Part shown: positions 39,700 through 49,405 of the stretch, piece by piece | How the letters are laid out: each line of letters starts with the position of its first letter | Position numbering within the stretch: position 1 is the first letter of the stretch | Assembly: GCA_963662175.1 (NCBI GenBank) | Contig: OY759217.1 | Location: 53,854,108 to 53,918,107, forward strand | Reading direction: 5' to 3' | Length of the DNA: 64,000 bases | From: Aradus depressus | Lineage: Eukaryota; Arthropoda; Insecta; Hemiptera; Aradidae | Program-made: the position numbers and the translations under genes | Notes under the pieces: model-generated | What the model saw: only the letters and a program-made list of their open reading frames with translations | Told to the model about the DNA's origin: nothing | Databases searched by the model: none

Positions 39700-40171
39700 T
39701 TTACTTATGAGGAATACAGAAGACAGAAGGAAAATGAAGAAAGTTAAAGAATAACTGAGTCAACATAAATAATATGGGTTAAAAAATTATGTAACAACGC
39801 AACTTAAAAACACGACTAGACATTTTTATTGAAAACAACTTAGGTACCCAAACAAAACAAGTGAGCAGGTAGTTTAGGAGGGAATATCCAAGCGGTGTTG
39901 CCAACCTTACCTACTAGAAACTACAGATTAGAAGACTAGTTCCTAGAGTGACCCAGATTTATAGCCTAAGTAAAGGCAATAATTAGATTTTTTTTAAAAT
40001 TATAAATTGAATTACAATAATTTAAAAAGAGAGTTGGTTATTATGATTCATGCTCGGTCTTTAACTACGAGATAATATAGTTTACTACCAGAGCGCTCTT
40101 TCGTCGCTTTGGTGAACTCTACTGTGGGAGTCCTTTTACAGACTTTTACATCTCCCAGTTAAAAAACCTAA

Positions 40172-40826
40172 GGCCGGCCACACACGTACAGTTTTAACTG
40201 TCAGTTAAAACTGTACGTGTGACTGGATTTCAGTCTCAGTTCAACTCAACTGTACAGTTTAACTGAGAAAAAAAAAATGTCAATATTTTTAACTGAAAGG
40301 ATTAACTGAACTGAGTGTGTGTGGGGGTTCAACTGTACAGTTCTCAGTGCAATTTGTGTCGAGCGAGAGTGTGTATCATGTCGCGTAAACAGAACCAAGT
40401 GATGGTTGATTTCATTGCAATATATAGATCTGAACCTTGCCTGTGGCAAGTTAAATCTAGCGAGTATCATGACCGCGCCAAAAAAGATGCTGCCTACAAC
40501 AAGTTAGCGAAGAAGTTACAAGAACTAGAACCTGGTGCGACGAAGAAATCTGTTGTGACAAAAATAAACAGCTTAAGATCTACTTTTCGCAAAGAAATAA
40601 ATTTATGTGGGAAGATAAATTTCGTTTTTGTAACCACTTCTTGCACCAATGTTTACGCTTTTTCTTTTTTGTAAATTTACAAAAAGTAAACCGAGAGCGG
40701 CCAAATCGTCCTTCGTTCGAATCCATGGAAAAAACTTAAGGATTGAACTGTACGTGTAGATCTCAGTTCACAGTTAAATCTGACAGTTATAACTGTACAG
40801 TTAAAACTGTATGTGTGTGGCCGGCC
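40172..40826 (+). mobile_element. PIF/Harbinger-type element with MADF ORF
   Basis: 655 bp. Ends GGCCGGCCACACACGTACAG and inverse CTGTATGTGTGTGGCCGGCC; TAA on both sides (40169-40171, 40827-40829) is the 3-bp TWA target duplication of PIF/Harbinger. The ends contain many AACTGTACAGTT-type palindromes. It keeps the start of the DNA-binding ORF but has no nuclease ORF. Confidence 0.88.
40378..40674 (+). CDS. MADF DNA-binding protein, truncated
   Basis: 98 codons from ATG 40378. Residues 8-70 are a MADF domain: VDFIAIYRSEPCLWQVKSSE, YHDRAKKDAAYNKLAKKLQE and VTKINSLRSTFRKE. PIF/Harbinger transposons encode such a Myb/MADF partner beside the nuclease. The frame runs into unrelated sequence after the domain, as expected for an internal deletion. 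Confidence 0.75.
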   Translation: MSRKQNQVMVDFIAIYRSEPCLWQVKSSEYHDRAKKDAAYNKLAKKLQELEPGATKKSVVTKINSLRSTFRKEINLCGKINFVFVTTSCTNVYAFSFL

Positions 40827-40905
40827 TAAGGGCCCGGCCCCATAAAAAAAAGATCAACTATGAATGTATATATATATATACACTATAGATAGAAGTGATT
40901 TTCGA

Positions 40906-41123
40906 AAATATAAGAGAATGCAAAACACAGGTTCGAGCTACTTCGTATATTTCGTCCACGTTCAATTTGCGATAAACCATAAAAAGTGCTATTTTCTAGT
41001 TATAGTTCACCAAGCTTCAGGCAGATGAACCAATATTAATCTAGAGAAGTGGTTTTTTTAGGAAATATAAGAGAATGCAAAACACAGGTTCGAGCTACTT
41101 CGAATATTTCGTCCACGTTCAAT
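40906..41123. repeat. 62-bp direct repeat
   Basis: AATATAAGAGAATGCAAAAC through TTTCGTCCACGTTCAATT occurs at about 40906-40967 and 41061-41123 with one mismatch or so. No function recognised. Confidence 0.75.
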
Positions 41124-41493
41124 TCAGTTATATATTTAATATACATGTAAATAAATTTATAATAATTTCTTTACCGATGTTACGAGCATATTTTTTTATT
41201 CCTAATAAATACTTAGTCAACAGCCTTTGAAACATTCAGGAAAGATTTGCAGTGTCGGTATAATTTTTACAAACTTTTAATTATGATTTTCAGATTCTAC
41301 ACCAAAAATCTGGATTTAACGGTATTTTTAGTTTTCTTGTATGAGCTTTCGAGACATTAGTTTTTGAAAGTTGCTTCCTATGTAATGTAAATGGGAAGTT
41401 GATTCATGGAGACCTCAGCCTGAAAACCGAGCAAAGATTGGGGGGGTGGCCTTGAACAATCACTAAATAAAAGCTATCTGTTCCTAGGGTTCA

Positions 41494-41568
41494 ATCGATA
41501 CCACAAAGTATCGATAAGTTTACTCATGAGTAGTATCAAATAAAACATTCGATACTGCTCGTATCGAT
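41494..41568. promoter_or_regulatory. Cluster of DRE-type sites
   Basis: ATCGATA (41494), TATCGATA (41509-41516), TCGATA (about 41550) and TATCGAT (41562) within 75 bp. This lies 1.8 kb upstream of the Cdc6 ATG. DREF sites are usual for replication genes in Drosophila; a link to Cdc6 would require an unseen 5' leader exon or an enhancer. Confidence 0.3.
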
Positions 41569-41706
41569 TGATTTTAGTAGATGGTTGTAATTAATTTTAA
41601 AAAATCTATAAATCTACATATGTAGATTTAAATAAAAACCGTATTGCATCGAGTACATTGTTTTAAATTTTAAATCATATATAATATATAGGTTAGGTTA
41701 GGTTTT

Positions 41707-42033
41707 ATGACTCATGCCCGGGCTTTAACTACGAAGTCATATCGCCTACTACCAGAGCGCTCTTTCGTCACTCTGGTGGACATGAGCCCGACTCTACTGT
41801 GGGAGTCCTAAATTTTGCCTACCCTACATTTTTTGTTCACGTAGGGTAGGGCTCTTTAACGAGTATCTGACATCGTACAGGCTCGGGACCATCGCTTAAC
41901 GTCCCATCCGAAGGACGGCGTGCTTAAGTTTATTTTACCTCCCAGATAAAATAAACTAAGGGCCTCGGTCGGGTTACGAACCCACGCTCGTGAGTTCAGA
42001 AGTCAAGCACGCATACCACTGAGCTACCGGCGC
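41707..42033 (-). mobile_element. tRNA-derived SINE (copy J, best full-length)
   Basis: Reference copy, 327 bp. Minus strand starts GCGCCGGTAGCTCAGTGGTA (A box), has GTGGGTTCGTAACCC at the B box, then the body with AGCACGCCGTCCTTCGGATG, CAGATACTCGTTAAAGAGCC and GAGTCGGGCTCATGTCCACC, and a tail with GAGCGCTCTGGTAGTAGGCG and CCCGGGCATGAGTCAT. Other copies: 9940, 10540, 13513, 16582, 18535, 20069, 36783, 38565, 40043. Confidence 0.85.
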
Positions 42034-42207
42034 ACATTGGGTCAGATCCCAAATCTAGCTGGACAAATGTGCGAAAATGAAGTGAGAGATTTCGGGAAGA
42101 AAACAACCTGGTTCAACAAGTAGTATGTGAGAGAGAAATAAACAAAGGGAATTAGAGAGGACAAAGTCAATACAGCGCCCTATATAATATATATGTACCT
42201 ATGTATA

Positions 42208-42712
42208 TCTATATAATAAAAATGAATGCTAAATTTTGCTAAGCGCAAAACTCGAGAACGGCTGGACCAATTCGGTTAATTTTTTTTTTTCAAATATTCG
42301 TTGAAGTCCGAGGAAGGTTCTTATGAAGAGAGTTCCTAGCGGTCAACTGGAGGGGGGGGGGGGGGGGGCTAAGCACAAAAATTGCTCTAGCGCATTAACG
42401 GATGGACGGATTATCATGAAATTTCACATGTAGTATTCTTAAAAGCCAAGTTAAAAAATAGACTATGAGGCGTCCATAAATTTTGAACGGTAGGGGGGGT
42501 TGTGGGGGTAGGCCTAAATATAAAGATAGTGCTGTCATTAACGGATGATCGGATTGTCATGGAATATCACATGTAGTATTCTTAGAAGGCAAATTGAAAA
42601 ATATGCTATGAGACATCTCAAAATTTTGAAAGCCAGTGGGGGTAGGTCTAAATATGAAGATAGTGATCGCTCATTAATAGATGATCCCATTGTCATGGAA
42701 TTTCACATGAAA
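42208..42712 (+). mobile_element. Helitron 5' segment
   Basis: TCTATATAATAAAAATGAAT, then CTCGAGAACGGCTGGACCAA, is the typical 5' start of insect Helitrons (TC after A). Internal repeats ATTTCACATGTAGTATTCTT and GGTAGGCCTAAATA follow twice. The element is interrupted at 42712 by the LINE and its sequence resumes at 55577. Confidence 0.75.
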
Positions 42713-43102
42713 TGAAATGAAAAAACAATTTTTATTCTGGGGCATACGTCCCCTAAGAATAACAGCATAAGAGATAAACAAAAGATACAAGTATCAAACA
42801 AGTTGAATAAAAGATAACAAATAAGGGAGTATAGCACCTAAAGAAACAAAAGCAGTTAGAAATAAGGATAAACAGATCATAATAAAATAAATGAGGAACA
42901 GTGTTAGAATTATAAAGTAAAAAAATAATAGCAAAAGTAAATATAAATGACAGAAAGGGTCACTGAGAGAGAGAGAGAAATTTTTTTTTTAAATTTATTT
43001 ACATATTCACAACGACAACATTTGTCACTAGTGATCGTGATGATGTGCTGTGGCAAGTGTGTCGCTGTACTGCTGAGGTACGTGACCGAAGAGGAGTCCA
43101 GG

Positions 43103-45802
43103 CTAGTCCTGGAGCAGGTCCCTCTGCCATGCCCGCTTTAGACGTCTTGGTGGATTTGTGGGGAGAGTGTTCGTGGATAATTGGAGAATAAGTGGATTGG
43201 CGTGATGATGGAGTTTGTCGTGAAAATTTTGATATCGTGTCTTGATAACAGAAGGTATAAATGGGATGTTGAGGTCATAATGTAATGTGAGGTTGGAAAA
43301 GTAAAATGGGGCATTGGCAATGTGGCGTAGTATGATGGATTGTAATGACTGAAGGCGTTGTATGTTTGATTTTTTGGCTGATCCCCATATCTCGATTCCG
43401 TAAGTCCAGATGGGTTTTAGTATAGTGTTGTAAATGTGAAGTTTGTTTTCAAGCGATAATGTCGATCGTCGTCCGATGATTGATTTCAGTCGTCCAAATC
43501 GTCTTTTGAGGTCTGTGCGTTTCAGTCTGATATGAGTTGTCCAAGTTAAACGTCTGCCTAAATGAAGTCCTAGACATCGGACAGTGTCTGATGCAGGAAT
43601 GGGCTGGTTGTTAATGTATACTGGTGGACAAGTGTTGGGTCTGAGAGTAAATGTGGTTTGCAGAGATTTGTCTCTATTAATTTTTAGTCTCCATTTGTTG
43701 GCCCAATCTGTTAGCTGGTGTAAATGTTCCTGTAAGTGTGAGCTTGCTTGTGTTGGGTCTGAGTGTGTTGAGAGAATGGCTGTGTCGTCTGCGTATGTAG
43801 CGAGTAGTGTGTTTTCGTGTTGTGGAATGTGTGCTGTGTAGATTGAGAAGAGTAGGGGACTTCCTTGGGGGACTCCAGCTTTGACCTCCAAAAAATGTGA
43901 TGAGGAAGATCCCTCAGATACCCTAAAGTTTCTGTTTTCTAGGAATGACTTTAGTATTAAATAATATGTGTGAGGAAGGTGAGATTTAAGTGTGTAGAGC
44001 AGGCCTGGGTGCCAGACACGATCAAACGCTTTTTCAATGTCCAGAAATACGCCTGTGCAAAACTCTTTTCTTTCAAAGCTGGTGGCGATGTAATCGACCA
44101 AACGATGGCACTGGTGTATTGTCGAATGTCTTTGTCGAAAGCCAAATTGATGGTCTGGGAGAAGGTTGTCTTGTGCAGTGATGTAGGTTAGTCTGTCCAG
44201 TAGAAGTCTCTCTAGTGGTTTGGATATCACAGGAAGCAGGCTTATAGGACCGTATGACGAGGCCTGGTCTGGGGTTTTCTCTGGCTTAAGAATCATCCTG
44301 ACTACTGATATCTTCCAGACAAGGGGATAGTAACATAGTCGTAGTACTGTGTTGTATAAATTCGTCAAGTAAATTAGTCCTTTTCTCGGTAGCTGTCGTA
44401 GTATCTCAGCGGTTATCAGATCATGACCTGGAGATTTCCGTAAGGGGAGTTTTTTAATTGTCAGTTCAACTTCATTAGGACTGAATGCCTTTGGGGGGAG
44501 AGTTGGTTGGAGGGGGGTAGTAAGTGCTGTCAGTACTTGGTCTGTATGTTGGTCGTCTCCTATGTCCTCGTGGGGAGTGAATACTTTGGAAAGATAATCA
44601 GCGTAGAGGTCTGCCTTCTCCTGGTCTGACCTAGTCCAAGCCCCATCATTCCGCCGAAGGGGGTGTGATACCCGTGCATTGCCAAGAAGCCGTTTCGTCG
44701 CTGTCCAAAGTGAGTTATCTCGAGCCGCTAGGGTCGAGATATATGTCTCATGTCTGTCTTGTTTCAGTTTGGAAAGTTCTGTAGAGAGGGTTCGCCGGAG
44801 TTGATTGTATGTCTGTCTGTCGGAAGGGTACCTCGATCTTTGCCATCGAGACCTGGCCGCTCTTTTCTCTCTTATCATCTGCAGGATGTGTGGTGGGAGG
44901 GATATGTTGTTGTGTGAGCGTCTTCGTCTGGGTGGTCGGCACGATTTTGTCACAGCTTCTTGAATCCACAATGTGAAGTTACCTGCTGCGTCGTCAAGTT
45001 CGTCTTGTGTCCGTATGGTATTGGTTAAGTTTATTTTGTCGTCCAGTTCTTCTCTGAAACAGTCCCAGTTTATTGGTCCTGTTATTAATGATGGCCTCTG
45101 AGGCCGGGCCAGGGGTTTGGAGGCTAGTTCAAGTAAAACTGGGGAGTGGTCTGATGATAAGTCGTCTAAGGCAGTCACATAAGTATGAGATGCGTTTATA
45201 TGGGATGTAATAAAATAGTCGAGTAAGTCAGGGGATTTAGCGATGGATGTGGGCCAATAAGTGGGTTGTCTTGGGGCTATGATGTCGTAACTGGAAGAAT
45301 TTAGTAGTCCAAGTAGTCGCCGTCCTCTAGTGTTGGTCGTGCGACACCCAAAATGCACATGTTTGGCGTTCAGATCGCCACCAGCTATGAATCGTGGATC
45401 CAGGCCATGGAGGAATGTGGTCATGTCGTGTTGTGTCAGTGCCTTGTTGGGTGGGCTGTAAGCTGAACAGATGGTTAATGGGTTGGAGTTGCAATTAATA
45501 GAGACGGCTGTGTATTGAAGTGACATGGTAGGTGTTTGTGGTATGACGGTGTGCTGGATGCTGTTATGTATGAGGATGAGACTGCCGCCATGTGCTGTTC
45601 CGTCAGGATGGTCTGTTCTGTATGTTACGTAGTCCGTGATGTGAAAGTGTAGTTTGGAAGTTAAGTGTGTCTCAGTAATTAGTGCTATGTCAGTTCGTTT
45701 GTCATTTAGAAGTATTTCCAGTTCGTTTTTATGGGAGATCAGCCCATTGGCATTCCATAGTAGGAGTGTTAGCTTGTTGTTTGTGTGTGTTGTGTGAATC
45801 AT
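43103..45802 (-). CDS. Jockey ORF2: endonuclease and reverse transcriptase
   Basis: 899 codons, uninterrupted. Residues about 10-230 are an APE-type endonuclease (LLLWNANGLISHKNELEILL, TETHL, GGDLNAKH, LSSDHSPVLLEL). RT occupies about 450-720 with SSYGPISLLPVISKPLERLL, DHQFGFRQRHSTIHQ, FLDIEKAFDRVWH, GVPQGSPL and the catalytic TYADDTAIL. A C-terminal region follows (WTYGIEIWGSAKKSNIQRLQ). Its ATG overlaps the stop of ORF1 (ATGA), implying coupled translation. It nicks target DNA and copies the element RNA onto it. Intact reading frame suggests a recent insertion. Confidence 0.95.
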   Translation of the reverse strand: MIHTTHTNNKLTLLLWNANGLISHKNELEILLNDKRTDIALITETHLTSKLHFHITDYVTYRTDHPDGTAHGGSLILIHNSIQHTVIPQTPTMSLQYTAVSINCNSNPLTICSAYSPPNKALTQHDMTTFLHGLDPRFIAGGDLNAKHVHFGCRTTNTRGRRLLGLLNSSSYDIIAPRQPTYWPTSIAKSPDLLDYFITSHINASHTYVTALDDLSSDHSPVLLELASKPLARPQRPSLITGPINWDCFREELDDKINLTNTIRTQDELDDAAGNFTLWIQEAVTKSCRPPRRRRSHNNISLPPHILQMIREKRAARSRWQRSRYPSDRQTYNQLRRTLSTELSKLKQDRHETYISTLAARDNSLWTATKRLLGNARVSHPLRRNDGAWTRSDQEKADLYADYLSKVFTPHEDIGDDQHTDQVLTALTTPLQPTLPPKAFSPNEVELTIKKLPLRKSPGHDLITAEILRQLPRKGLIYLTNLYNTVLRLCYYPLVWKISVVRMILKPEKTPDQASSYGPISLLPVISKPLERLLLDRLTYITAQDNLLPDHQFGFRQRHSTIHQCHRLVDYIATSFERKEFCTGVFLDIEKAFDRVWHPGLLYTLKSHLPHTYYLILKSFLENRNFRVSEGSSSSHFLEVKAGVPQGSPLLFSIYTAHIPQHENTLLATYADDTAILSTHSDPTQASSHLQEHLHQLTDWANKWRLKINRDKSLQTTFTLRPNTCPPVYINNQPIPASDTVRCLGLHLGRRLTWTTHIRLKRTDLKRRFGRLKSIIGRRSTLSLENKLHIYNTILKPIWTYGIEIWGSAKKSNIQRLQSLQSIILRHIANAPFYFSNLTLHYDLNIPFIPSVIKTRYQNFHDKLHHHANPLILQLSTNTLPTNPPRRLKRAWQRDLLQD

Positions 45803-46983
45803 TTTGATAGTTTTGGAATGAGCTCTGAAACAAGTGTTGTGAGGAGGGTGATGAGGGGTGTGATGACAGATTTGAAATCAGTGAGAAATGAGGTGAGCGT
45901 GTTGGCGATGTCGATACTACCTGAAGCAGGCATGGGAGGGGGGACCGTCTCCGAGGAGGCCGCATCTCTGTAGCTCCTCTCGGGCCGGACCCCAGCAGTA
46001 GGGGCGGCTGGCATCGTGGCTGGGTAGTCAGTCTGGCTGATTGGTGGCGGCCTTCGGACGGCTTCTTCCTGGCTGCTTCTCCTGTTTTTCAGCTGTTGGT
46101 AAACCACGCAGCCGCGGTAGCTGGCTGGGTGCGGGCCTCCACAGAGGGCGCAAGTCGCTGGTGTGTCTCTCGTTTTCTGGCAGTCCTTTGTAAAATGGTT
46201 CTGACCACATTTTACGCACTTGGGTGGATGGTTGCAGTAACCCCTTGTGTGAAGGAGCTCCTGGCAGCGGTGACATTGAGGAATGTCTCCTCGCTGTCGT
46301 GGCTCTTCTACCGTTATTTTCTGGCAAGCCAGAAATTGTAACTTGAAAATGTTCTTATTATTTTCCCTAGGATCTAAATCCACAAAAAATAGTGGAAGTG
46401 GATTTTTAGTTTTCCTATTAAGAGCATTAGTGACGCTCCTAACACCGTAGCCTTGTTTCATAGTAGCCTCTTTAATTTCGTCGACGTCGGTAGTTGGGTG
46501 TAGTTGTTTCATAACGACCCGAAATGACTTTTCAGTTTGAAGCTGATAAGTATGAAAGTCGGCGTCTCGCATTTGTAGATATTTTATTGTTTTTCGGTAA
46601 CCTTCAGAACTATTGGTCGCTATGGATGTTTTCTCGGCCTTTGTTTCCAGTGTGAATGCGTCCTTTCCAATGAGTGCTACTAGGTCTTCTTTTAGTCTTC
46701 TGATGTCATTCAGGTTACACGTATAAATTTTCGGGGGCTTTTTTAATACTTTTTCCACTGTGGGCTCCTCATCCATTTTTTGAGTATTATTTGTATCCTT
46801 ATTGTCTATTACGAATTTGGTGAGAGGCTGAAATGGATTGGGAGTGATGAAATTTGGAATGACAATGCTCTCGTGACTTTTGAAAAATTTTTCAGGTATG
46901 GGTGGTGAATGGGATGAGGATGGTTTCGATTTTCCGTGGGCTCGAGTGGGTGCGGGGCTGGGTGATGGTTGAGGAGTGGTCAT
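45799..46983 (-). CDS. Jockey ORF1: nucleic-acid chaperone (PRE_C2HC, zinc knuckles)
   Basis: 394 codons from ATG 46983 (frame open to 47010). Pro/Ser-rich N-terminus, then an RRM-like and PRE_C2HC region (RVVMKQLHPTTDVDEIKEAT, NPLPLFFVDLDPRENNKNIF, QFLACQKITVEEPRQR), then three CCHC-type knuckles: CHRCQELLHTRGYC, CVKCGQNHFTKDC and CALCGGPHPASYRGC. PRE_C2HC is diagnostic for Jockey-type Gag-like proteins. No breaks. Confidence 0.93.
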   Translation of the reverse strand: MTTPQPSPSPAPTRAHGKSKPSSSHSPPIPEKFFKSHESIVIPNFITPNPFQPLTKFVIDNKDTNNTQKMDEEPTVEKVLKKPPKIYTCNLNDIRRLKEDLVALIGKDAFTLETKAEKTSIATNSSEGYRKTIKYLQMRDADFHTYQLQTEKSFRVVMKQLHPTTDVDEIKEATMKQGYGVRSVTNALNRKTKNPLPLFFVDLDPRENNKNIFKLQFLACQKITVEEPRQRGDIPQCHRCQELLHTRGYCNHPPKCVKCGQNHFTKDCQKTRDTPATCALCGGPHPASYRGCVVYQQLKNRRSSQEEAVRRPPPISQTDYPATMPAAPTAGVRPERSYRDAASSETVPPPMPASGSIDIANTLTSFLTDFKSVITPLITLLTTLVSELIPKLSK

Positions 46984-47201
46984 ATTGGCTGGCTTACCTT
47001 CCGTCTTCAAGTTCCTTTGGAAACCCGCGGGGCAGCAACAATAGTCTGGGTAATATTTAACGAAAAAAACAATAAAACTGATAACACTACTTGAAAATAA
47101 ACGTTAATAAACTGAAAAAGAATAATTAAAATGCAAAAGAAAAACTAAAATCTCAAAAGTTAACCTTAAATAGTAATGTTCACTCTATGATAGCAACAGC
47201 T

Positions 47202-47325
47202 GTTCTTGGAATAGATAATTAAAATACACAATTTCTTTGTCAAACTTCACTATATATTCTCAAATACTCAACTAGTTTCGCCGTGTTAAGGCATTATCAA
47301 GAGTTACTTACAAAACTGAGAAAAA
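47202..47325 (-). mobile_element. Penelope pseudo-LTR fragment
   Basis: Inverse of 36398-36531, from CTTGGAATAGATAATTAAAA to TTACTTACAAAACTGA. Contains the degenerate hammerhead at 47264-47317 with the same C3U and G8A changes. Confidence 0.85.
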
Positions 47326-47489
47326 TTAAATAATAAAATAAATAAATATAATATGTGTCATACAGCCTGGTACATACATTTAATTACAGATATATATCCA
47401 AAATCCAGAATATCATACACCTATACATTATTCTGCTTGGAATTGAAAGAAATGAGTGAAAAGAAAAAAGGAATGATTACTTCTAAAAT

Positions 47490-47575
47490 AAAATATGTAG
47501 TGACTAAACACATAGTGACCAAACATATAGTGACTAGTTATATAGTGCCTAAACATATAGTGACCCTACATGTGA
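47490..47575. repeat. Short tandem repeat in Jockey leader
   Basis: Five diverged copies of about 16 bp with the core CATATAGTGACCAAA. Tandem repeats in the leader are known for some LINE promoters. Confidence 0.6.
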
Positions 47576-48239
47576 TCCAACTGGGATGATGAAACTGAAG
47601 AGTAACATCAGTCCAGCTATAGACTGAGAGACTCATGAGAAGACGAGAACTATCCCATAGGACGCTAACCCTGGGAATCAGACGTTTGATGAGTAAGGAG
47701 ATGCTGGAAGAGCTGGGATTTAAAAGAAATTAGACTAGGAGCATGGCGAATCTGGAGAGGGAGTGAGTTCCAGAGGGAGGTAGCCTGGACAAGGAAGGAG
47801 TTGTGATAGGTTGTAGTCCTGTGGGCAGGGAGGTAAAGATCGGAGGGACGGGATCTGGTGACTTTTTGATGGATGTGGGATTTAAATTGGAGCATTTGGA
47901 AGATATAGGAGGGCTTTTGGGATGATAAGGTCCGGAAAAGAAAGGAGCCCAGGAAATAACTGCGACGAGAGGAGGGGTATAGCCATTTTAGATCAGTGTA
48001 TGAACTGGTAATAGAAGAGTGTCTGGGGAGCCCGAAGATGAATCGTAAAAAGGAATTCATAACTCGCTTTAGTTTCATGTCGAGCTCACCAGAAAGTCCT
48101 CCATACACAAGGCAAGCATAGTCAAAGTAAGGGAACACAAGGGAGGATACCAACAACTGACGGGTTTGAGTGGGGAGGAGGTGACGAAGTCGTTTTAGAA
48201 GGTATAGGGTTTTGAAGGAGCGGTTGGAGATGTGGGAAA

Positions 48240-49405
48240 CAACTTACTTTACGAATAGCCTATGAGTTTTGTCTTTTATGTCTTTTCTTTTTCAGTTTTG
48301 TATCGAATTTTCTGTCAGTTTTGTACGTATTTTTTAAGACTTGCAATACAATGTAAGTTTTTTGAATTCTGTTAGAAAGATTTAAAATAGACATCTACAA
48401 GTATTTATCATAAAAAAATCTGATCGTAATGTATGTTGAAAAATGACATTGATTCATTAAATGTTGTGATATATAAATAAAAAATTCAGTAAAACTGAAA
48501 AGCACGGCCAAGTACGAAAAAAATATCTACCGAAGTAATTAATAAACATAAGTTTGATTCATTAAATGTTGTGATATATAAAAAAATTCTGGTCAAGTAC
48601 GATCTTCCATGTATATATACTTCAAAAATTTATTCCTTTTATTTTATTATTGTACGTTGTTTGTTTGTACGTAGAATATATTGTAATTAAACTCTTTAAG
48701 TGACCGTTTAATTAAAAGAAGTTCAGGTTGGTCATTTCAGGTACTTGGCGACCTGCCTATAATAATTGTTTCTCCCCTGAGCATTTAGTTTGTTTATAGA
48801 AAAATTCCATGATTACATGTGTTTTCAAATTTGCATTGATTGATACCATATTCCAGGTAGATAGCATTGTGTAAACTTAATCTTCGCGGCAGGTCGCCAA
48901 GTACCTGAAATGACCAACCTGAACTTCTTTTAATTAAACGGTCACTTAAAGAGTTTAATTACAATATATTCTACGTACAAACAAACAACGTACAATAATA
49001 AAATAAAAGGAATAAATTTTTGAAGTATATATACATGGAAGATCGTACTTGACCAGAATTTTTTTATATATCACATCATTTAATGAATCAAACTTATGTT
49101 TATTAATTACTTCGGTAGATATTTTTTTCGTACTTGGCCGTGCTTTTCAGTTTTACTGAATTTTTTATTTATATATCACAACATTTAATGAATCAATGTC
49201 ATTTTTCAACATACATTACGATCAGATTTTTTTATGATAAATACTTGTAGATGTCTATTTTAAATCTTTCTAACAGAATTCAAAAAACTTACATTGTATT
49301 GCAAGTCTTAAAAAATACGTACAAAACTGACAGAAAATTCGATACAAAACTGAAAAAGAAAAGACATAAAAGACAAAACTCATAGGCCATTCGTAAAGTA
49401 AGTTG
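48240..49405. repeat. Large palindrome: 518-bp arms, 130-bp loop
   Basis: Left arm 48240-48757 and right arm 48888-49405 are inverted copies of equal length with only a few mismatches seen (for example CTATGAG and CTATTCG versus CCATTCG positions). The unpaired centre is 48758-48887. A poly-AT duplication (TTCATTAAATGTTGTGATAT) occurs twice in each arm. No ORF; as RNA it would be a hairpin of about 1.2 kb. Confidence 0.95.

Larger units (their letters stand above)
40043..40855 (-). mobile_element. SINE (copy I) split by Harbinger element
   Basis: SINE tail and body at 40043-40171 (GCTCGGTCTTTAACTACGAG, GAGCGCTCTTTCGTCGC), then 40827-40850 TAAGGGCCCGGCC from the tRNA-adjacent part. The two halves are joined by removing 40172-40826 and one TAA. 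Confidence 0.7.
42981..47621 (-). mobile_element. Jockey-clade LINE with both ORFs intact
   Basis: ORF1 and ORF2 overlap by ATGA. A short A-rich tail lies at 42981-42992. The possible 9-bp target duplication ACTGAGAGA is at 42961-42969 and 47622-47630, which would place the 5' end at 47621 with a five-fold ATAGTGACC-type repeat in the leader. A Penelope pseudo-LTR fragment sits inside the leader at 47202-47325. Confidence 0.8.

Noticed and set aside
43584..44191. Plus-strand frames opposite Jockey ORF2
   Set aside because: No domain or codon signal; ORF2 on the minus strand is complete and conserved.
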